Source of the DNA: Setophaga petechia | Lineage: Eukaryota; Chordata; Aves; Passeriformes; Parulidae | Direction: 5' to 3' | Assembly (NCBI GenBank): GCA_024362935.1 | Contig: JANCRA010000009.1 | Span: 15,073,572 to 15,137,571, forward strand | Length of the DNA: 64,000 nt | Shown here: positions 36,871 to 50,972 of the stretch, one piece after another | How positions within the stretch are numbered: the first letter of the stretch is position 1 | How the letters are laid out: each line of letters begins with the position of its first letter | Program-made: the position numbers and the translations under genes | The notes under the pieces: model-generated | The model's input: the letters and a program-made list of their open reading frames with translations, nothing else | Told to the model about the DNA's origin: nothing | Databases searched by the model: none

Positions 36871-39800
36871 AGTGGTTGAATCTTAGAAGACAGTATAAAA
36901 ACAAGCTTTAAAAAAAGTGTGTTTTAGTGAAGAGAGAGAGCTGGCATCTTTTATATGGGAGAAGTTTGTTCAGCATGTTTTACCTGGCTGTGTGTCTGCC
37001 TTGGCTGTACTGGTTCAGAGACGTGCTTTGGCAGCTGTAATTAGTGTTGAATTTTTATTCCCGTTGAAGACTATGGCTGAGAATTAAAATTGGGTCATAA
37101 ATACTGCAACAAATCCAAGGCTATTGTTAATAGGACTGTGCTACTCCAAACAGCAGTCTGATTCTGCAGAGACGCTGAGGGGCCATATCCCTTAGGACTT
37201 AAAACAAATGAGGACATTTAATACTTCAGAAACCAAACTAATTTTTAAGTTTCTTTCAGAAAGAGGTAGTTATCACATTTTATGCCCTGAGCTAAGTTGC
37301 AGTTCAGCCCATTGTTACTTGGTGTTTATGCAAACTACTGTTTCAAAATATTTCTTAGTGAGTGGCTCATGTCTCAAGTTTTTTTTTTCTCTCCTATTCT
37401 CTTTACACTGGAGAAGAGGGGAGACACGTATTGTTCTCCCCTCCCCAGTCTGTATGGGTGTGTGCACAGTGCCTGTGGGGTATTTCAGAGAAGCCAGCAA
37501 AAGATCACCAGTGTATTTTTACATTATAACACCCTTTAGTTGTGTAGGCAAGAAGTGGTGACTTCGCTTTCTGTGCTCTGCTGTGTGGAGTCAAGAGCAC
37601 TGATACACTTTCATTGGGTCCCAATTCAGAACTTCATTAGCTTTCAGGGAACAGAGCACTTCTGGATCTGCTGGTGCTATACTTGTCAGTCTTGCCAAAA
37701 ACATTTTACTAGTTGCTGTTTCAACTGATGCTTGATGTTATTACAACTAGGGGAATGCATTGTTTTATAAATGACATTAATAAAACATGTAATACTGAGG
37801 AAATCCAATGTTAGCAATTTTAAAATTGATCACGCACATTGTAAAGGTAAGTTTAAACACTCTAATAGAAAACATTTGATGGTTTTCTCCAAAATGTCCA
37901 CTGTTGTATTCTGCCTGATTTAACATAGGTAATAAAGACAGACAAACCTGACACAAAGTACTTAATGTTTACTTTTAATCTTTTGAAAAATGACTCTCTA
38001 TAGATTTTTTTTCAAAGCCTTCCACTTTTTCTGTCAAATAATTCAAGTATTTTGAGGATTTATTACTATTAAACCTTTCAAATTTCTGGTTCGAGTTAAG
38101 TCCTAATGCCATCAAGTGTGCCTTACCATTAGCTCAGAATATCTCTTCATGTCTTGCATTTGACAAACTATGCACTGATTTCAGAAGTGCTGTAATACTG
38201 AGTTGTGCCAGCACTGAAAAAAGGAATAAACTTTCGACTAACAAAGGATGGAACTTGGGTGGGCTCCAGCAGGAAATTTTGCATCAGGCAGTTCATAAAC
38301 TTCTGCCAAGAAGCCAGTCATACAAAAGACAGCTGGTGAATGTGATGGGGTTTGTGCTGCTTGCAGTTGTTGCAGGATGACTCTGAATATCACTGTGAGC
38401 CCCAGTTACTGCATGCTTAATCACTAATAATTTCTGTGTGTTTTATCACAGGGGAGTTGTACTGAAAAAGAGAATCCGGTGAATGAAGTCCCTACAGAGA
38501 TACTTATGGGAAGTATAGAGAGCAGAAAGGGAATAAGCTTGGGAAAAGAGGTATTTGGGGAGCTTGAGAGATTAGTGATGAACTGCTGAAGTGTAAAGGA
38601 TGAGCCACTTGGTTAGTAAGATTTGATAGTCAAGCCAGGAAGAATATTAAAAATCAAGACTTAATTGAGGTCAGAGTTTGATGGTGAGTACTGGTCTCTT
38701 GGAAGCAGCATTTTATTTTGTTGTGTGAGAATGGGGCATTTGTGGAAGTAAAAAGAATTGCAGTAGCTGTTGGAAGATTATTAGGATGGAAGCAGGGATT
38801 CCAATTTTGTTTTCAGACCTGCAGGTATGAAGTATGGCTCCATGTTGAGAATCCAGAGTAGATTTGTACCTGAAGAATCCCAGGCTACAGCTTAGTAACC
38901 TCTTCATGATGAACAAACATGTTGCTCTTCAAAAGGCTTCCACAGTTCTGCACATAGCTTATACACTCATGGAGTGGGCAGGGGTTTAAAAAGGAGATTG
39001 GAACAATCTCATACAGTGGTGTGAAGTATTTCTTGCACCTGGGATTTGTTGGGGAGATCCAGTTTCTGTAGTGTGGGGTCTGTCATAGTTGTACTGGAAT
39101 TCCTGTGCTGGAAGCAACAGAGGAAACATAAAATGTGAATTGTACAGCAGACAGCTTCTCTCTGGTCAGATATGGAGAGCAGATAACACCATTTTCTTGA
39201 CTTGTAGAATAAGACTTGTGCCCAGTGAAAGCACTTTTAGGTTGCAAGTGCAAAAAAAGCGAGGTTTAAACATTAATTTATTGTCAGAATCTTGATAATT
39301 TTATTTATGCACAATATTGAGGTGGTGAGTAATTACTGAGTCTGCTGAGTTGGAAAGCTTGTTGGAGAAAATACAGTTTGAAATAGTGGATCTACCACAA
39401 CTTTAAACAAGTCTTTCTTGTAGGTTCTTGTTTTACTGTTCTTAGAAAGAAAAAATCTTGCCCAGCTTTACCAACCAGTGACTCTTTTGTGACATTTGCC
39501 TGGCAAGATAAAAAAGCAGTGACCTTATACAACAGCAAGGAGAACTTGTCCTGTTATCTAAGAATGAACCTTGATGCATTTAACTGAGCTCCTTAACTAT
39601 CTTACCGTAAGGAAACTTCTCTACAGATTTTCCTCTGGTATGACTTGTGCATTTTTCACTGAGTCATTAATTCCTTTTAGCACAATAACACATGCCTTTT
39701 GAAGGTGCAGTGCAGAGTAAATACTTTGTCTGCAGTTAATGGATTATCAGTTTTATGATTATATTCAGATCTCTTGGCTGGGTTTTTCTGGTTAGTAAAA

Positions 39801-42658
39801 TCACAAGCTGTAAATTGGGGTTTGTTTGTTTTGGTGATGACTGGAGTTCAGGTGCATCGATACTCAGACAATTCTGAGTATCAATAGCTTCAGAACTTAG
39901 CACAGGTAGGGAAAACACTCTTTTTCTATAGTAACCTTTCTCTTAGACTTAGACACTCTGAATAAACTTACATATTTATTTAACCCAGGCCTATCTGTGA
40001 TTAAACTGATTATCTTCTGATGGGCATCTGGCAGCAATCCAGGGGTAAATGCCTTTTTAAACTTGATTTCACTAATCATTTCTCTCTAACAAATGGTATC
40101 ATTATCTGGAATTCACAATGTTGAATGCTTCTGAACAGACTGTATACTGCTGCTGTGCTCTAACATGCATTTTTTTCTTTTAAACAGTTTCTTTTAGGGG
40201 TTCTGCTTTTTCATGTATTTTTCAGTCTTTGTGCTACTTGTACAATATGGAAGAAAAGTGGCATAACAGAATTTTTAAATCAAGTTTGTGGGATTTTCTG
40301 ACTTCCCTCTCCTTGACCACAAGGAGCAACAATTTAAGTGGCATGGAAGCTATCCCTGTATTCTTAAACTGAAAAACTATGAAAGTTCAACTGAAAATCA
40401 AAAGTGTGGTAATGATTGTATTTCTTGTAGCCTGTCTCCCAATTTATATGTAACATTTTAACCCTGATAGGATTAAATTATGCTAGTCCTCTTTGTGGTA
40501 AGGGAAAGGGAAATAATTATGTATTCCTTTAAAAGTTAAAAAGCTTCCATTTCTTTCTTTTGGTTGTACTGCTAGTTGAGTTGTGTGCATAATTGTCAGA
40601 CAGCATGTTAAAGAAGCCTTTTGTTCTGAAATGTACTGGAGAATTTTCTGTACAGCACTAGGGGTAGGAGACTTGAATGACCCTGTAATACAGTTTTAGT
40701 CTAACATTTGGGAATGACTGGGATTATGGAAGATAACATTGAAGACAATTTTAGGTATTCCAATATTTGTCTTATTAGCAGGTTATTGAGGAATTCATTT
40801 ACATGAGTTATTCTCTGGAGATCCAGGCATAAATCCTCTCTGGAAGTCAGCTGCAATACCTCCCTGATTCCCTGAGGATGGCAGCCTCATCATGTACACT
40901 GAATTATCAGGCATACCATTTACTGAAAGTGATTTTAAAGGTGAGAATTAGCCTCTCCCTTTCTGCTGCCACATCTTTGCTTTTGTTGTTTTTTTCTTAG
41001 GATCTCTTGAGCTGTACCAATAATATTTTTTCCCTAAGTGCTGTGTCTTTCAGAGTAATTATGTGTTAAATATCTTCTTTATAGGAGAAACAAGTGCTAA
41101 TCTGCATTGGCATTAACCTGATGAATAATGACTTAAAAGATTAGGTTGCTTATCTGTCTTCTTGTTTAATGCTAACAATCTAGTTCTATTTCCCAAACAT
41201 ATTTCAACAGGAGCAACTATTCATTTTTAGAAGTTGTATAAAGCTCTGATAGGTTTGATACCAGAATGCTGTGATTTAACAAAGTGGTTTGAAAGACTGT
41301 GAAGGAAGTGTTGCTTTATTAAGTCTTGTCTTTGCCACAAATTTTAATGGGCAGTTTTTTATGAACTCAAGAGAGTCTGCACTCCAATGTGAATGCAGCC
41401 ACTGATACCTAACCACAGACATGGATTTGCAGCTACAATCGACAGCTGCTAGGGTCTTGAGGATCCTGGACCCTTGATCAAGGTGATTCCCTTAAGGTAA
41501 CTGATACCACATAAATATGAGGAGTAAGTGAACATTTGTTTTTTCTTCTGCTCAACGACTACAAATCAGAGTGAAATGCCTGCTCAGGAAAGGGCTGTGG
41601 TGTCCTCTTTGGGAATGTTTCAAATTTCCTTGATCTTTGCAATAATAAAGCTCTTAGAAACAGCCAAGGCTCTGCCCCTCACTTGATTTCACTTGATGAC
41701 ATGGGGATAGTGCTCATTTTGTGTGGTAATGTGTTGGGGAAAGGGCTACGTGAGTGCTGGTCTGACAGGGGACTTGGGCTGTTATAGAGCAGTAAAAACC
41801 CTTCCTGTTCTGAGCCATGTCAAACGAAGGAGGAAGGAACTAGCAGATTGCCAGGCAGGCACCACTGTGCCTTTGCCCTTTCCAGCTCTCCCCGGTATTT
41901 TTCAGTGTTTTCCCTTTCATTCTCCGTTCTTTACCAGGTGTCAAATTGTGTCATCTGGGGTTATAAGTTTGGCTGTGGAGTTTAAAGACTCAATAATAAA
42001 ATTCTCTTTGCAGCTTGATTCTGTGAGTTATTAAATATCTCCTATTAGATGCTGAGTGCTTGATGCAATGTGGGATTAGAATTTTAAATCAAGTGTGTGC
42101 AGTCATGCTGCTATTTAAAACAGCTAATGGTGAAAGGATGTGTAGAATGTCTGAAATGGCAAAGTGGTGTTTCTCTGTTTAAGATTGGGCACAACTGCAG
42201 TCTTTCTAATGGTCTTTTGACTGGTTTAACCATCTTGAACAGTCTTAGAAACTTTTTCTAATGCTCATCCATTTGAAAGCTGATAGTGTAATAGCTTTCA
42301 AAAGCAAAAACTCCAAGAAAGTCTTTGAGAATTCTTGCTGTTTACATGGTATTTATTTGCAAAATTACTTGCATGGTGTGTTTTCTGGACGTAACTATAC
42401 TGCTGTTCCTTTAGGGCTAGGAATTAAAATAAGTGGATCTCAGGCATTTTTGTTGTGTGAATGGACCTTCAGGACTTCATGCTTTACTATTCTAATGAAT
42501 GATGATAAATTCATCATATGCTGTTGTAGTATTGGCTGAGTTCCTGAAATTATTCGTGTACAAGTGCTTTGAGAGCTGTTGAAGATGATTTTCCTTTCTG
42601 GGTTCTAATAATGGAATGTTTTTTCATTGGTGCAGCTTTATTCATAGCAAATCAATAA

Positions 42659-42700
42659 TTAATAAGGTAGAATATAAAATTAATAAGGTAGACATAAAAT
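42659..42700. repeat. Tandem duplication, two copies of 21 bp
   Basis: TTAATAAGGTAGA is repeated with a 21-base period, and each copy ends in TAAAA. Confidence 0.8.
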
Positions 42701-44039
42701 TTCTGCCTTTCTGCTGTTAGTTGTCTTTTACTGAAATTGGCTATTGTATTGAGTTACAGGGGCATTAGAGAAGATTTTACTGCAACTTACTGAGTTCTGT
42801 TTAAGCACAAAAACATTGTGCTTTTGCCTGTTCATTCAGGATGAAGGTGAAAATATCTTTGCTTACAGTACAATGAAAAAGCATATAGCTCTTCTTGTAC
42901 CCACAAGGAGAAAGACTCATGAAGTCTGCATGGATTTTTTGGGAAGGAAGGCACTGAGCCCCCTTTACATGCAGTATGGGCAGGTGCACGTTGCAGGATG
43001 AAATGCAGAGCACTCACCTGGACTTTATTGCAGTAGTGAGAAGGAATAGCAGGGGGTTGGTTTTCTTTCACCTGGAAGTTGCGGTGCGCAGTGTAAAGCA
43101 GTGAAAGCACAAGGTACAATTCCAGTCTCCCTTTCTTCCACTGCCCTCCATCACCCAAAACTTCATTCCCCAAGAGGCTTCCCCTCCAAGCATTGCTGTC
43201 TGAGTTAGTAAAACAAAACAGTGTCTGTACTCCAGAGATGATGACCAAGATGGAATTGAATTACTAGAGAGTAAACAACGCTCTCTTATCTGGAGGAAAA
43301 TAGACCTCAGCAGAAATGTTTTATTTCCTAATTTGACCAATTTACACAAATCAATTTAATGCATCTTTTGCCCTTGCTTTGACATTTGCATTCTCAGACA
43401 CAGAAGATCCCACCAGCAAGGGGAGAGGAGGCAGCTGGGCAAGGGGAGAGATGCTCAGTGCCAGCTTCAAGTACTGGGAAATGTGAGAACTGACATCTGT
43501 CTGAGACACTTCTTCCCAAAGTGTGACACACAGAGCAGTCCTCTGTGGGACTCAGCAGGGGAATGAGTCCCACAGGACAGCTGGCTACAAATATGGCTTG
43601 AAAACACAAGCAAAAGAAAACTTGTGCTAAGCTGGCTACTGTTTCCTTCCTAACGCTTTTCTAAGAAACTGTTGGTAAAAGTCAGTTCTTTAATTATTCC
43701 ATTGGTGCTTCCAGTATTCATTTAATTTATATAGGTTTTGCTCTTGATTTATTACAGATATCTGGCCCATCCCCCACCATTACTTTCCCTTCCAGCCAAA
43801 ATATTTGCCAGCTTTGTAATAAGCTTTTTCGTGGCATTTTTTTCTTGTTTGTTTGTTTTGTTTTAAAAAGCACATGTTTCTATTTTGCTTTATGTTGTCA
43901 TAGATTGTGTTAGTCAACCATGATCAAGACAGGTCTGTAACTGGTTAAAAGATAATATGCTACTGAGCTAGGAAGGCATTAGGGATTAGTCTAAATATTT
44001 TGGTCATATGAATTATCTCATTGGAGGTGGAAGGAAGCT

Positions 44040-44580
44040 TAGCAGGGGCCCCATGGACCCAGCCGTGGACATAGTTTTATAGCATAGAACCACAAATGGC
44101 TCTTGTAGAATATGTTTACCACCACTTTCCAGTTTAATTTAATTCTTCATATCATGTGTAACAGGTGGGATTTGCAGGGAGGGTGTGTATGCAGGCAGTG
44201 GTGGGGGCCCCAACCAAATTTTCACCACTTGTTCCAGTAAAACTTTCGGGGGTCTTAATATAGGTGTGGCTTCGCCAGATGATTCTGCAGTGCTCTTTGT
44301 TGTTTTGGGATAGTGTAGGATTGGACTGGGTAGCCATGTGACATGCTTCTTGAAAGACTCGTTCATGAAAGGCCCTGGAGCTGCGGGTGGATGCAATCTG
44401 ATGGCTCTTCCAAGTTGTACTGAAGGGTTGAATGCTGCTGGTAAGGACTTAGCCACTGGGCACAAGTGCTGCAAATCAGGAGATACATTTTAGACCACTG
44501 GGGAACTGCTCCATATGACTGTGCTTCCAAGCCTTGCACAAAGGTGGAGATCAAAAGTTGTGGAGCAGCCAAGTCAATAA
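44040..44580. other. GC-richer, CpG-containing patch of unknown origin
   Basis: Within the AT-rich intron this block has several CpGs (TTTCGGGGG, CTTCGCC, ACTCGTT, CTGCGGG) and two GGGGCCCC sites (44,045 and 44,207). Minus-strand open frames of 111 codons and 69 codons run through it in different frames. It closes with AATAAA near 44,575. It may be a retroelement remnant, but no terminal repeats or known protein motif could be seen. Confidence 0.25.
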
Positions 44581-45051
44581 AAGAAATTAAAACAGGATAA
44601 TTGCAGTAAAGCAGGGGGGAAAAAATTATTTATTGTGCCACAGTCCAAGCACATTGGGCCTGATGAAACATCAAGCTTTGAACCAGGAAGTGTTTCAATG
44701 GAGCAGGCTTTTGATTCCCAATTTTATTTGTTTTAAAAGGAAAGCTGGACGTACTGCTGGACGATTACTTGCTTCAGGACACTTGGATCACTTTGAAATT
44801 TGTCTAAGTATAAAAATATCAGAGATTTAATTTTTTGTTTTTAACAAAACTCCTTTAGTCCAAAGAACAGGCGGCTTGGTTGAAATATTTAGAGATCCAA
44901 ATACATTCATATGTACGAAAAACACCAACATGAGAACTGTAAAATGAAGACAAGGTCCTTTATGAGTTTTAAGTAATTCTTATAAAAATGTAGGGAGGAT
45001 ACTTCAGTGGTGGAAGCAGAGATTGTGGGGCTTTTAGTTTTAATTGGTTGT

Positions 45052-45310
45052 TTTTTGAATGTTGCTGTTTTGTTGTGTGAGTTTTTTTGTTTGGGGTTTT
45101 TTTGCAGTTTGGTTGGGGGTTTTTTTGTGTTTTATTTTGGTTTTTTTAGTTTACTGGTTTGGTTTTGGTTTGTGGGTTTTTTGGGGAGTTTTTTTTTGTT
45201 AATTGTCATTGGGGGTTTTTTTGTTTGTGGTTTTTGGGGAGTTTTTGTTTTGGTTTTTGGTGGGGTTTTTGTTGGTTGGGGTATTTTTTTAGTTTGATTT
45301 GGGTTTTTTT
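45052..45310 (+). repeat. Large G/T-only low-complexity tract
   Basis: About 250 bases of T runs broken by G runs of three to five, with about four C in the core 240 bases. Open frames of 96 and 73 codons across it encode only Phe, Gly, Val, Leu and Trp-rich strings and are artefacts of base composition. Many GGG/GGGG runs on the ATP8A2 sense strand could allow G-quadruplex formation in DNA or pre-mRNA. Confidence 0.92.
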
Positions 45311-46663
45311 GTTAATAAGAACCATTAATTTAATCTTGCAAGGAACAAGCATTGCTTTACCAGAACTTGTTGCTTTCTAGTATGGGAAGTGTAGGTGTGG
45401 GGACTGGAACCAAAGTATTTATGGAATTGGAAACTTGCCCTTTTTAGATGTCCAGAACCTGTAATCATTTTGTTCTAGAAGAACTTACATGAGCCCAGGG
45501 AGCTTTAATGACGATGAAAGTGGCCTGTGTCTCGCTGTGAGCTGCAGTGAACAGAAGATACTTCAGGCAGCTGCAAGGAGGGCTGTGAGCACATTGGGGT
45601 GATTTGCCTCAAGGCCTATGTTTTAGACAGAGTAAATAACAGAAGGAGGACTTGTCTGAGAGGAGTTAACTGCTGTTGTGTATCAGACTGGAGACCATGC
45701 TAGAGTGTGAAAGTATAGTTTTGTTTTATTGTGTTGCATCACTAGCTATTGCTCAAACCTCTGACTACTTTAGGCCTTTTCAGTTTTTTGTTTCTGTAAC
45801 TTTATATTAACAGGCAGTGATCAAATTCTTCTTAAATTGATGAGGGGTAGTCATAATTGACAAAACCCATCTCTCTCTGTATGTGTGGGGTGATGTGGCA
45901 AAAATATTGGGCTAAAAGGATGCAGTTGTTAAATGTGTGGTGGTAACTTCTGATTGAGGAAAGTCATTACAAGTGCAATGCACTTAAGTCAGAGGAAATT
46001 ATTTGTGCTGGAATAAATGGGCACTAGCATTGTTTCATGGAGAGGACTGGCAGAGGTGAAAGGTAGACAACAGGCACCACATTCTTTTAAAAAACTCCTA
46101 AGGAATGGGACAGAAAGCAAACAACCATATGAACTCAGTGATGAAAACAAGTGTTAAAAAATTTCAATGCAAAGCTATTTGTGTTTAGTTCTTTCTTATT
46201 TTTCACATACCAATGCACCTAAATCAAAGAAAAAGACCAAATGTAACAAATAGAGCACTTCTTTCATGGAAATGATGTGTGTTTAAGTTTGAGGGGTTTT
46301 TGCCATTTCACTGAAAACTGTCTTTGTGCTCACTGTGATCCAAAAGTCTCAAACTATGTTTGTCACCAAGATCTCATTTTGCTCCTCAGGGGGAAAAAAA
46401 AAACCCAACCCTCACAACTGTTTTGTACTACTCCATTAGTCTGTTTTTTAGCTTTTACTGAGGAAACACCAAAAAACCAAGACCCCATCCTTTTGTAAAA
46501 GCTAAGACATTCTTGACATTTCAACTCTTGAAAAGCGTGATTTATGTTATCCTAAATCAGTCTCCTTGATACTAATCAATACTTTTTCTCGGTTTTAAAA
46601 CAGGAAATAGCTTCAGTCTGTGTTTAAATCCTGCAATGTCTCATGTCATGACCTTTTAGTAGT

Positions 46664-46770
46664 TTGTTCTTTTTCTCCCCCATCCCCGTTTTCCCTTCTT
46701 TCCTACTTTCCCTTCTTTGCCTACTTTCTCACCTTCTTTGGCCTTTCCCTTTGCCTTTCTTTTCATATCA
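46664..46770 (+). repeat. Polypyrimidine (C/T-rich) tract
   Basis: Almost all C and T for about 100 bases, with CCCTTCTTTCCTACTTT-like units repeated imperfectly. Such tracts can form triplex DNA or bind pyrimidine-tract proteins in RNA. No adjacent AG/exon was recognised. Confidence 0.8.
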
Positions 46771-49700
46771 TGCTGTACTCTTCTGAGCTACTCATTTTCT
46801 CACATCCACTTCAGCCCTGGGATACAGGTTTCTGGCAGTCTGAAAGCCTGCTGTTCCATCTGTAGGGATAATGAACTCCTTGACACCAACTGCATAAATC
46901 TCTGTTGTAGGCAGTAGTGTCAAGTCAGTAGGAGCATATGGGAGATTTGTTCTGTGTCCAGACAGGCAGAATGGGCATCCAGTGGTGCTGTGCATTAGGA
47001 AGTGGAAAGCCTGTATTTCCTTGTGGCATTCTGTTCAGTAATTCAGTGGTGTTAAATCCATTGGTGAAGTGACACTTGGTATCTCTCCATTGGTTTTCAT
47101 TTGTTTCATTTGGAGTCCTGACAAACTAAAGTATTGGAGGACTGTTAGTCTTAGCTGAGTAGACATGTATTGAGGAAACCCTGTACATAACTTTAACAGA
47201 CCTTGGCATAATGAACAGGATCTTCTAGGAGGGGCCCAAGGGCTAAACTGGCCAGGATATCAGGCTTAGCTTTTCAGACATTGAGAGTGGAGGCTCCTGG
47301 CAGGGCAGCTGTCTGACAGGATGCTGGTGCAGTGAGGAATGCTGGTGTTAATTTATTCCTTCGTTCCTTCGTGTACCAGAATGAAAAGATGGCACTGCTG
47401 CACTTCTGCATATTTTTTTTTCTTTTTGGTACAGAAATTTACTATCTTTATGATCAGAAAATGTAAAAAAAAAAAAGTGCAAAGGAAATGTGTGCTAACT
47501 TACTGTCTGCTTTATTCCTTTTTCTTTCCCTACAAGATTCATTGTGGGGATTTTTTATTTAAGAGAGCTGAGTCTCATGAGTGCTGTCCTCAAGTTCAGT
47601 TTCCTGGTTGAAAATCTGCATACGGTAATGTAATATTCTTCTCCAGGAAAGATTTTTTTTTATGGCATATGTAAATGAAATAAGACCAGCCCCTGGTGGT
47701 ATTGACAGGATGCTGAGAAGGAAGCCGAGTGTGTATTAACGTGCTTGCAGCTTAGGTCATTCTCACCGAACCCTGCAGCTCTGTGAGGTTCAGCTGCTTG
47801 CTGGAGATGACTTCTCATTCTTTCAGTGACCCTTTCTAAAATGCTGTTTCATTAATGAGAAATATTTTTTTTACAGACATCTCTCCCTAAACTGTAGATG
47901 ATACTGGATTGGATGTGTAATTGTTCTGTTTATACAGGCATAATTAAAGAAATGTGAGCAGGAATCCAGCCAATGTCTGGTGTAAACATTACAATGGAAA
48001 TAATCACTTTCTTTTGTGATCATTCAATTCTGTGGATCAAACTGACTTCTCCATATTTTAATTCCTTTGTGACTAGTGTGGTTTCCTTTACTCAAACTTT
48101 CAAGAAACTTTTATTTCTATCAATTTCTTTGTTTTAAACATCAGGAGTTTTAGTGGGAATAGGATGAGATTTCAGTAGACAGCAAACATAACTGGAACAT
48201 GGATGTGCTGAAGCACTTTCTAGACTTGCTGTGGCATTAGATGTATTGCCCTTTTAAAAAGTTGTCTTTTGTGCTAACAACTTGGTTTAAATAAACTTTG
48301 TAGTTCTCTTTCCAGAACAGGAGAAAAATGATCTGGACAAAACTGATCCTCGACATTCTATGTTGTACTTGATGAAATGTGGTGTTAGTTGGTAGATTTC
48401 TTCCAGAACTCATCAAGCTCCCTTATTTCACAGCTGGAAGCTTCCTTGGGATTTTGGTGCACTGAGAAGAGTATTTGTTTCCTATATTCAGGAAGCAGTA
48501 AGCCTTTTGTCTGCTTTCCATAGTGCTGTGTTGAAAGCAAAGCTTCTCACAGGTTCTTTTCCCTTTTAACAAATATGCATAGCAGAAGGAACAATATCCT
48601 GCAGTGGAGTAATTGGTTGTTTCCACCATGTATTCCTTTTTAGAAAGTTGGTAATAAAGCTGAGGAACTTCTGTTAAGCAATACAGTAGCAAAGGACACA
48701 AATAGGAAATTTTATGTAGCAGGAAAATGTAGTTTTTCTGATGTAAATTTTGTTGTACCAGGTGTGGATTGAAGAGCCCTTTGACATCTATTCAGATGGA
48801 ACAATGACCATTCAAAGCAATGTAGCTACACTCACCTCGAAATCTTTCAGTTCTGTAGTGGTGCCCAACATTTTGTTATAGAATACTTCCAGAACAGTTT
48901 ATAATGAGACACTTGCAGGCCATATGTCCTGAGTATCCTCTGCCTTGTACCAAAACTGCTGCCCTCTCATTCTCCTCTCCTGTGAGTGGTGACTGTTACC
49001 CCTCATCTGATGAGGTGAAACCATGCATTTGAGCTACACAGTGTATTTGCTGTTAGCATTCATTTCAAGGAAGAATAAAGATATTATCTGGGATAATTGG
49101 TAAAATACTGTTTCAATGTTTTTGCTGATTTTAAGATTGCTCTTATGTTAAAGGATAACTCAAGAATGGTTAAGGAGAAATATTTGGTGTCTTTTTGCAT
49201 GTACATGATGTCTGACTGAGTCCTTGCAGGGGAAAATCTTGGTGTAATTAGATCTTTGTTATCTTCTCCTGTGAGAGCTCCTTGGGATTTTGCTCTCTGT
49301 CCCTTTGTGTTTCCTGTTTACTTTGCCTTCTGGAAGTGTGTTAGCTCAAATAAGTGTTTAAGACTACTGCCACCCAAGAAGCAAAGGAACAAAAGTATCA
49401 GTAAATACCTAAGTACGTTGAAGAAGAATTTAATGCTCCTTGTTAGCTGTCTGAAGTTTCAGGAGTAGTGATAGCTGTGCTTTTTTATTTTTCTCCTATG
49501 CTTTTCATTTCTCAAGAGGGTTTCCTTAGTACTAATGGCAGAAGTCTGTTAAAGGCTCAGTATTCTTTTTAAAATGTTCCATTGCTGTTGCATGACCACC
49601 TTGTCTCTCACTGTTGAATTAAAGCAGCACCTGTGGTGAAATGGAATTAGGAATTTTCATTTTCTTTGTAGCTGATTATTCAATTAGAATTAGTTGTTTT

Positions 49701-50206
49701 GGGATATTTTTGTTAAGATTTATATTATACTGTCATAAGATTGGATTCTTAAAAGTTGCTACAGCCTTCAAGTGTCTTCTTTACAACCGAGGAGTTGCTT
49801 AAGCCTAGAACAGAACCCTAGCAAAAGGGACCCTGCAACACAGAAGTTTCTTAACTGACCTACTTTCTGCAAGATATGGAAGAGGCCAAATATGAGGTAA
49901 GGGGATGATAGATCAAGCATATGAATCTAGAAATTTTGTGAAAAGACTGGGTTTTCTCTATTGTGAACACCCCTTTTTTGAGGAAGACATAGACAATGAG
50001 AGTACAAGAAGACACCGTGTTCAAAAATACTGCAACTTTTCAAAATTCCTTATAAGTATTCTGTATTTTTTTCAAGTTGCTATATGCTATCAGTGGTAAC
50101 TGATTTCTTTTTGCCTAGGAGAAAAACATGTAGAAAAGTAGACTTGTTGCTGTCAGGATTTTAGTTCAAAGTGGTCAGGGGTCATGAGAGTGCATTATGT
50201 TTCACT

Positions 50207-50270
50207 CACAAACTGCTATCCAGTCCACTGCAGTTCACTGCACAAACTGCTATCCAGTTCATTGCAGTTC
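50207..50270. repeat. Tandem duplication, two copies with 34-bp period
   Basis: CACAAACTGCTATCCAGT starts at 50,207 and again at 50,241. The copies differ at two positions up to GCAGTT and diverge after it. Confidence 0.9.
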
Positions 50271-50920
50271 TAGAAGTAGAAGGTGAGCTTTTCTCTTCCA
50301 AGAGGTTTTTAATAGGCTAACTCCAAACTCTGTGGATGACATTGCAGTACAGGTGTTCTTTAACTGGTAGTAAATCCATATAGAAACTTACATTTGCTGT
50401 AGTTGTCAGCTAATGATCTTAAGCCTGCTTTCATGCGAATGTCAGTGTTGGACCAGACCCAATTTAATCCAGTTTTTGGTTTTAAACAGTGACTAGTAGT
50501 GACTGCCTTGGGAATGTGTGTATAATTAGTGAATGAAATCTCTGTTGCCAGCAGCTGTATCTGCATTTTGTTTTCACAGTCTTTCAGTTTTTTCATTCAT
50601 AAATTTTAAATCTCTTTCTCTGAATGTGTTTAAACTCTAATCTCAATTAGAGATTATTCTGTAATCTCACCCTGGACAGAGGGTGTTATGTACACTGTAG
50701 AGGAAGTATTTTCCTTTTAAGTCTCCCTGGTAATTTCATTTGGATGCCACCAAGTTCTTGCATTTGAAGAAGTTAAAAATAATCATACTTTGACTGCTTT
50801 TCTTCCCCCTCTTCCTCTCCAGTGAAAATGCCTTCAGTATATCAGCTTTTAGTTGACTTTTTCAAACAGAAGGTCCTTGTTTGGAAGGACTTTCACATAT
50901 TTTTATTCTTCCCTGCCTCC

Positions 50921-50972
50921 CTTTCTTTTTTTTGTTTCTTGGTTTGGGGTTTTGGTTTTTGTCTTTCTTTTT
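50921..50972 (+). repeat. G/T-rich low-complexity tract
   Basis: A T-rich run leading into TTGGTTTGGGGTTTTGG, similar in wording to the tracts at 6.63, 45.05 and 62.8 kb. Confidence 0.75.

Larger units (their letters stand above)
36871..45051. other. Intron sequence with an unclassified patch near its end
   Basis: Unique AT-rich sequence. Contents are a small 21-bp tandem repeat at 42.66 kb and the GC-richer patch at 44.04-44.58 kb. Overlapping open frames at 42.8-43.6 kb lie mostly on the minus strand and are unrecognised. Confidence 0.5.

Noticed and set aside
45007..45380. Two open frames of 96 and 73 codons
   Set aside because: Produced by the G/T-only tract, which contains few stop codons; products are Phe/Gly/Val strings.
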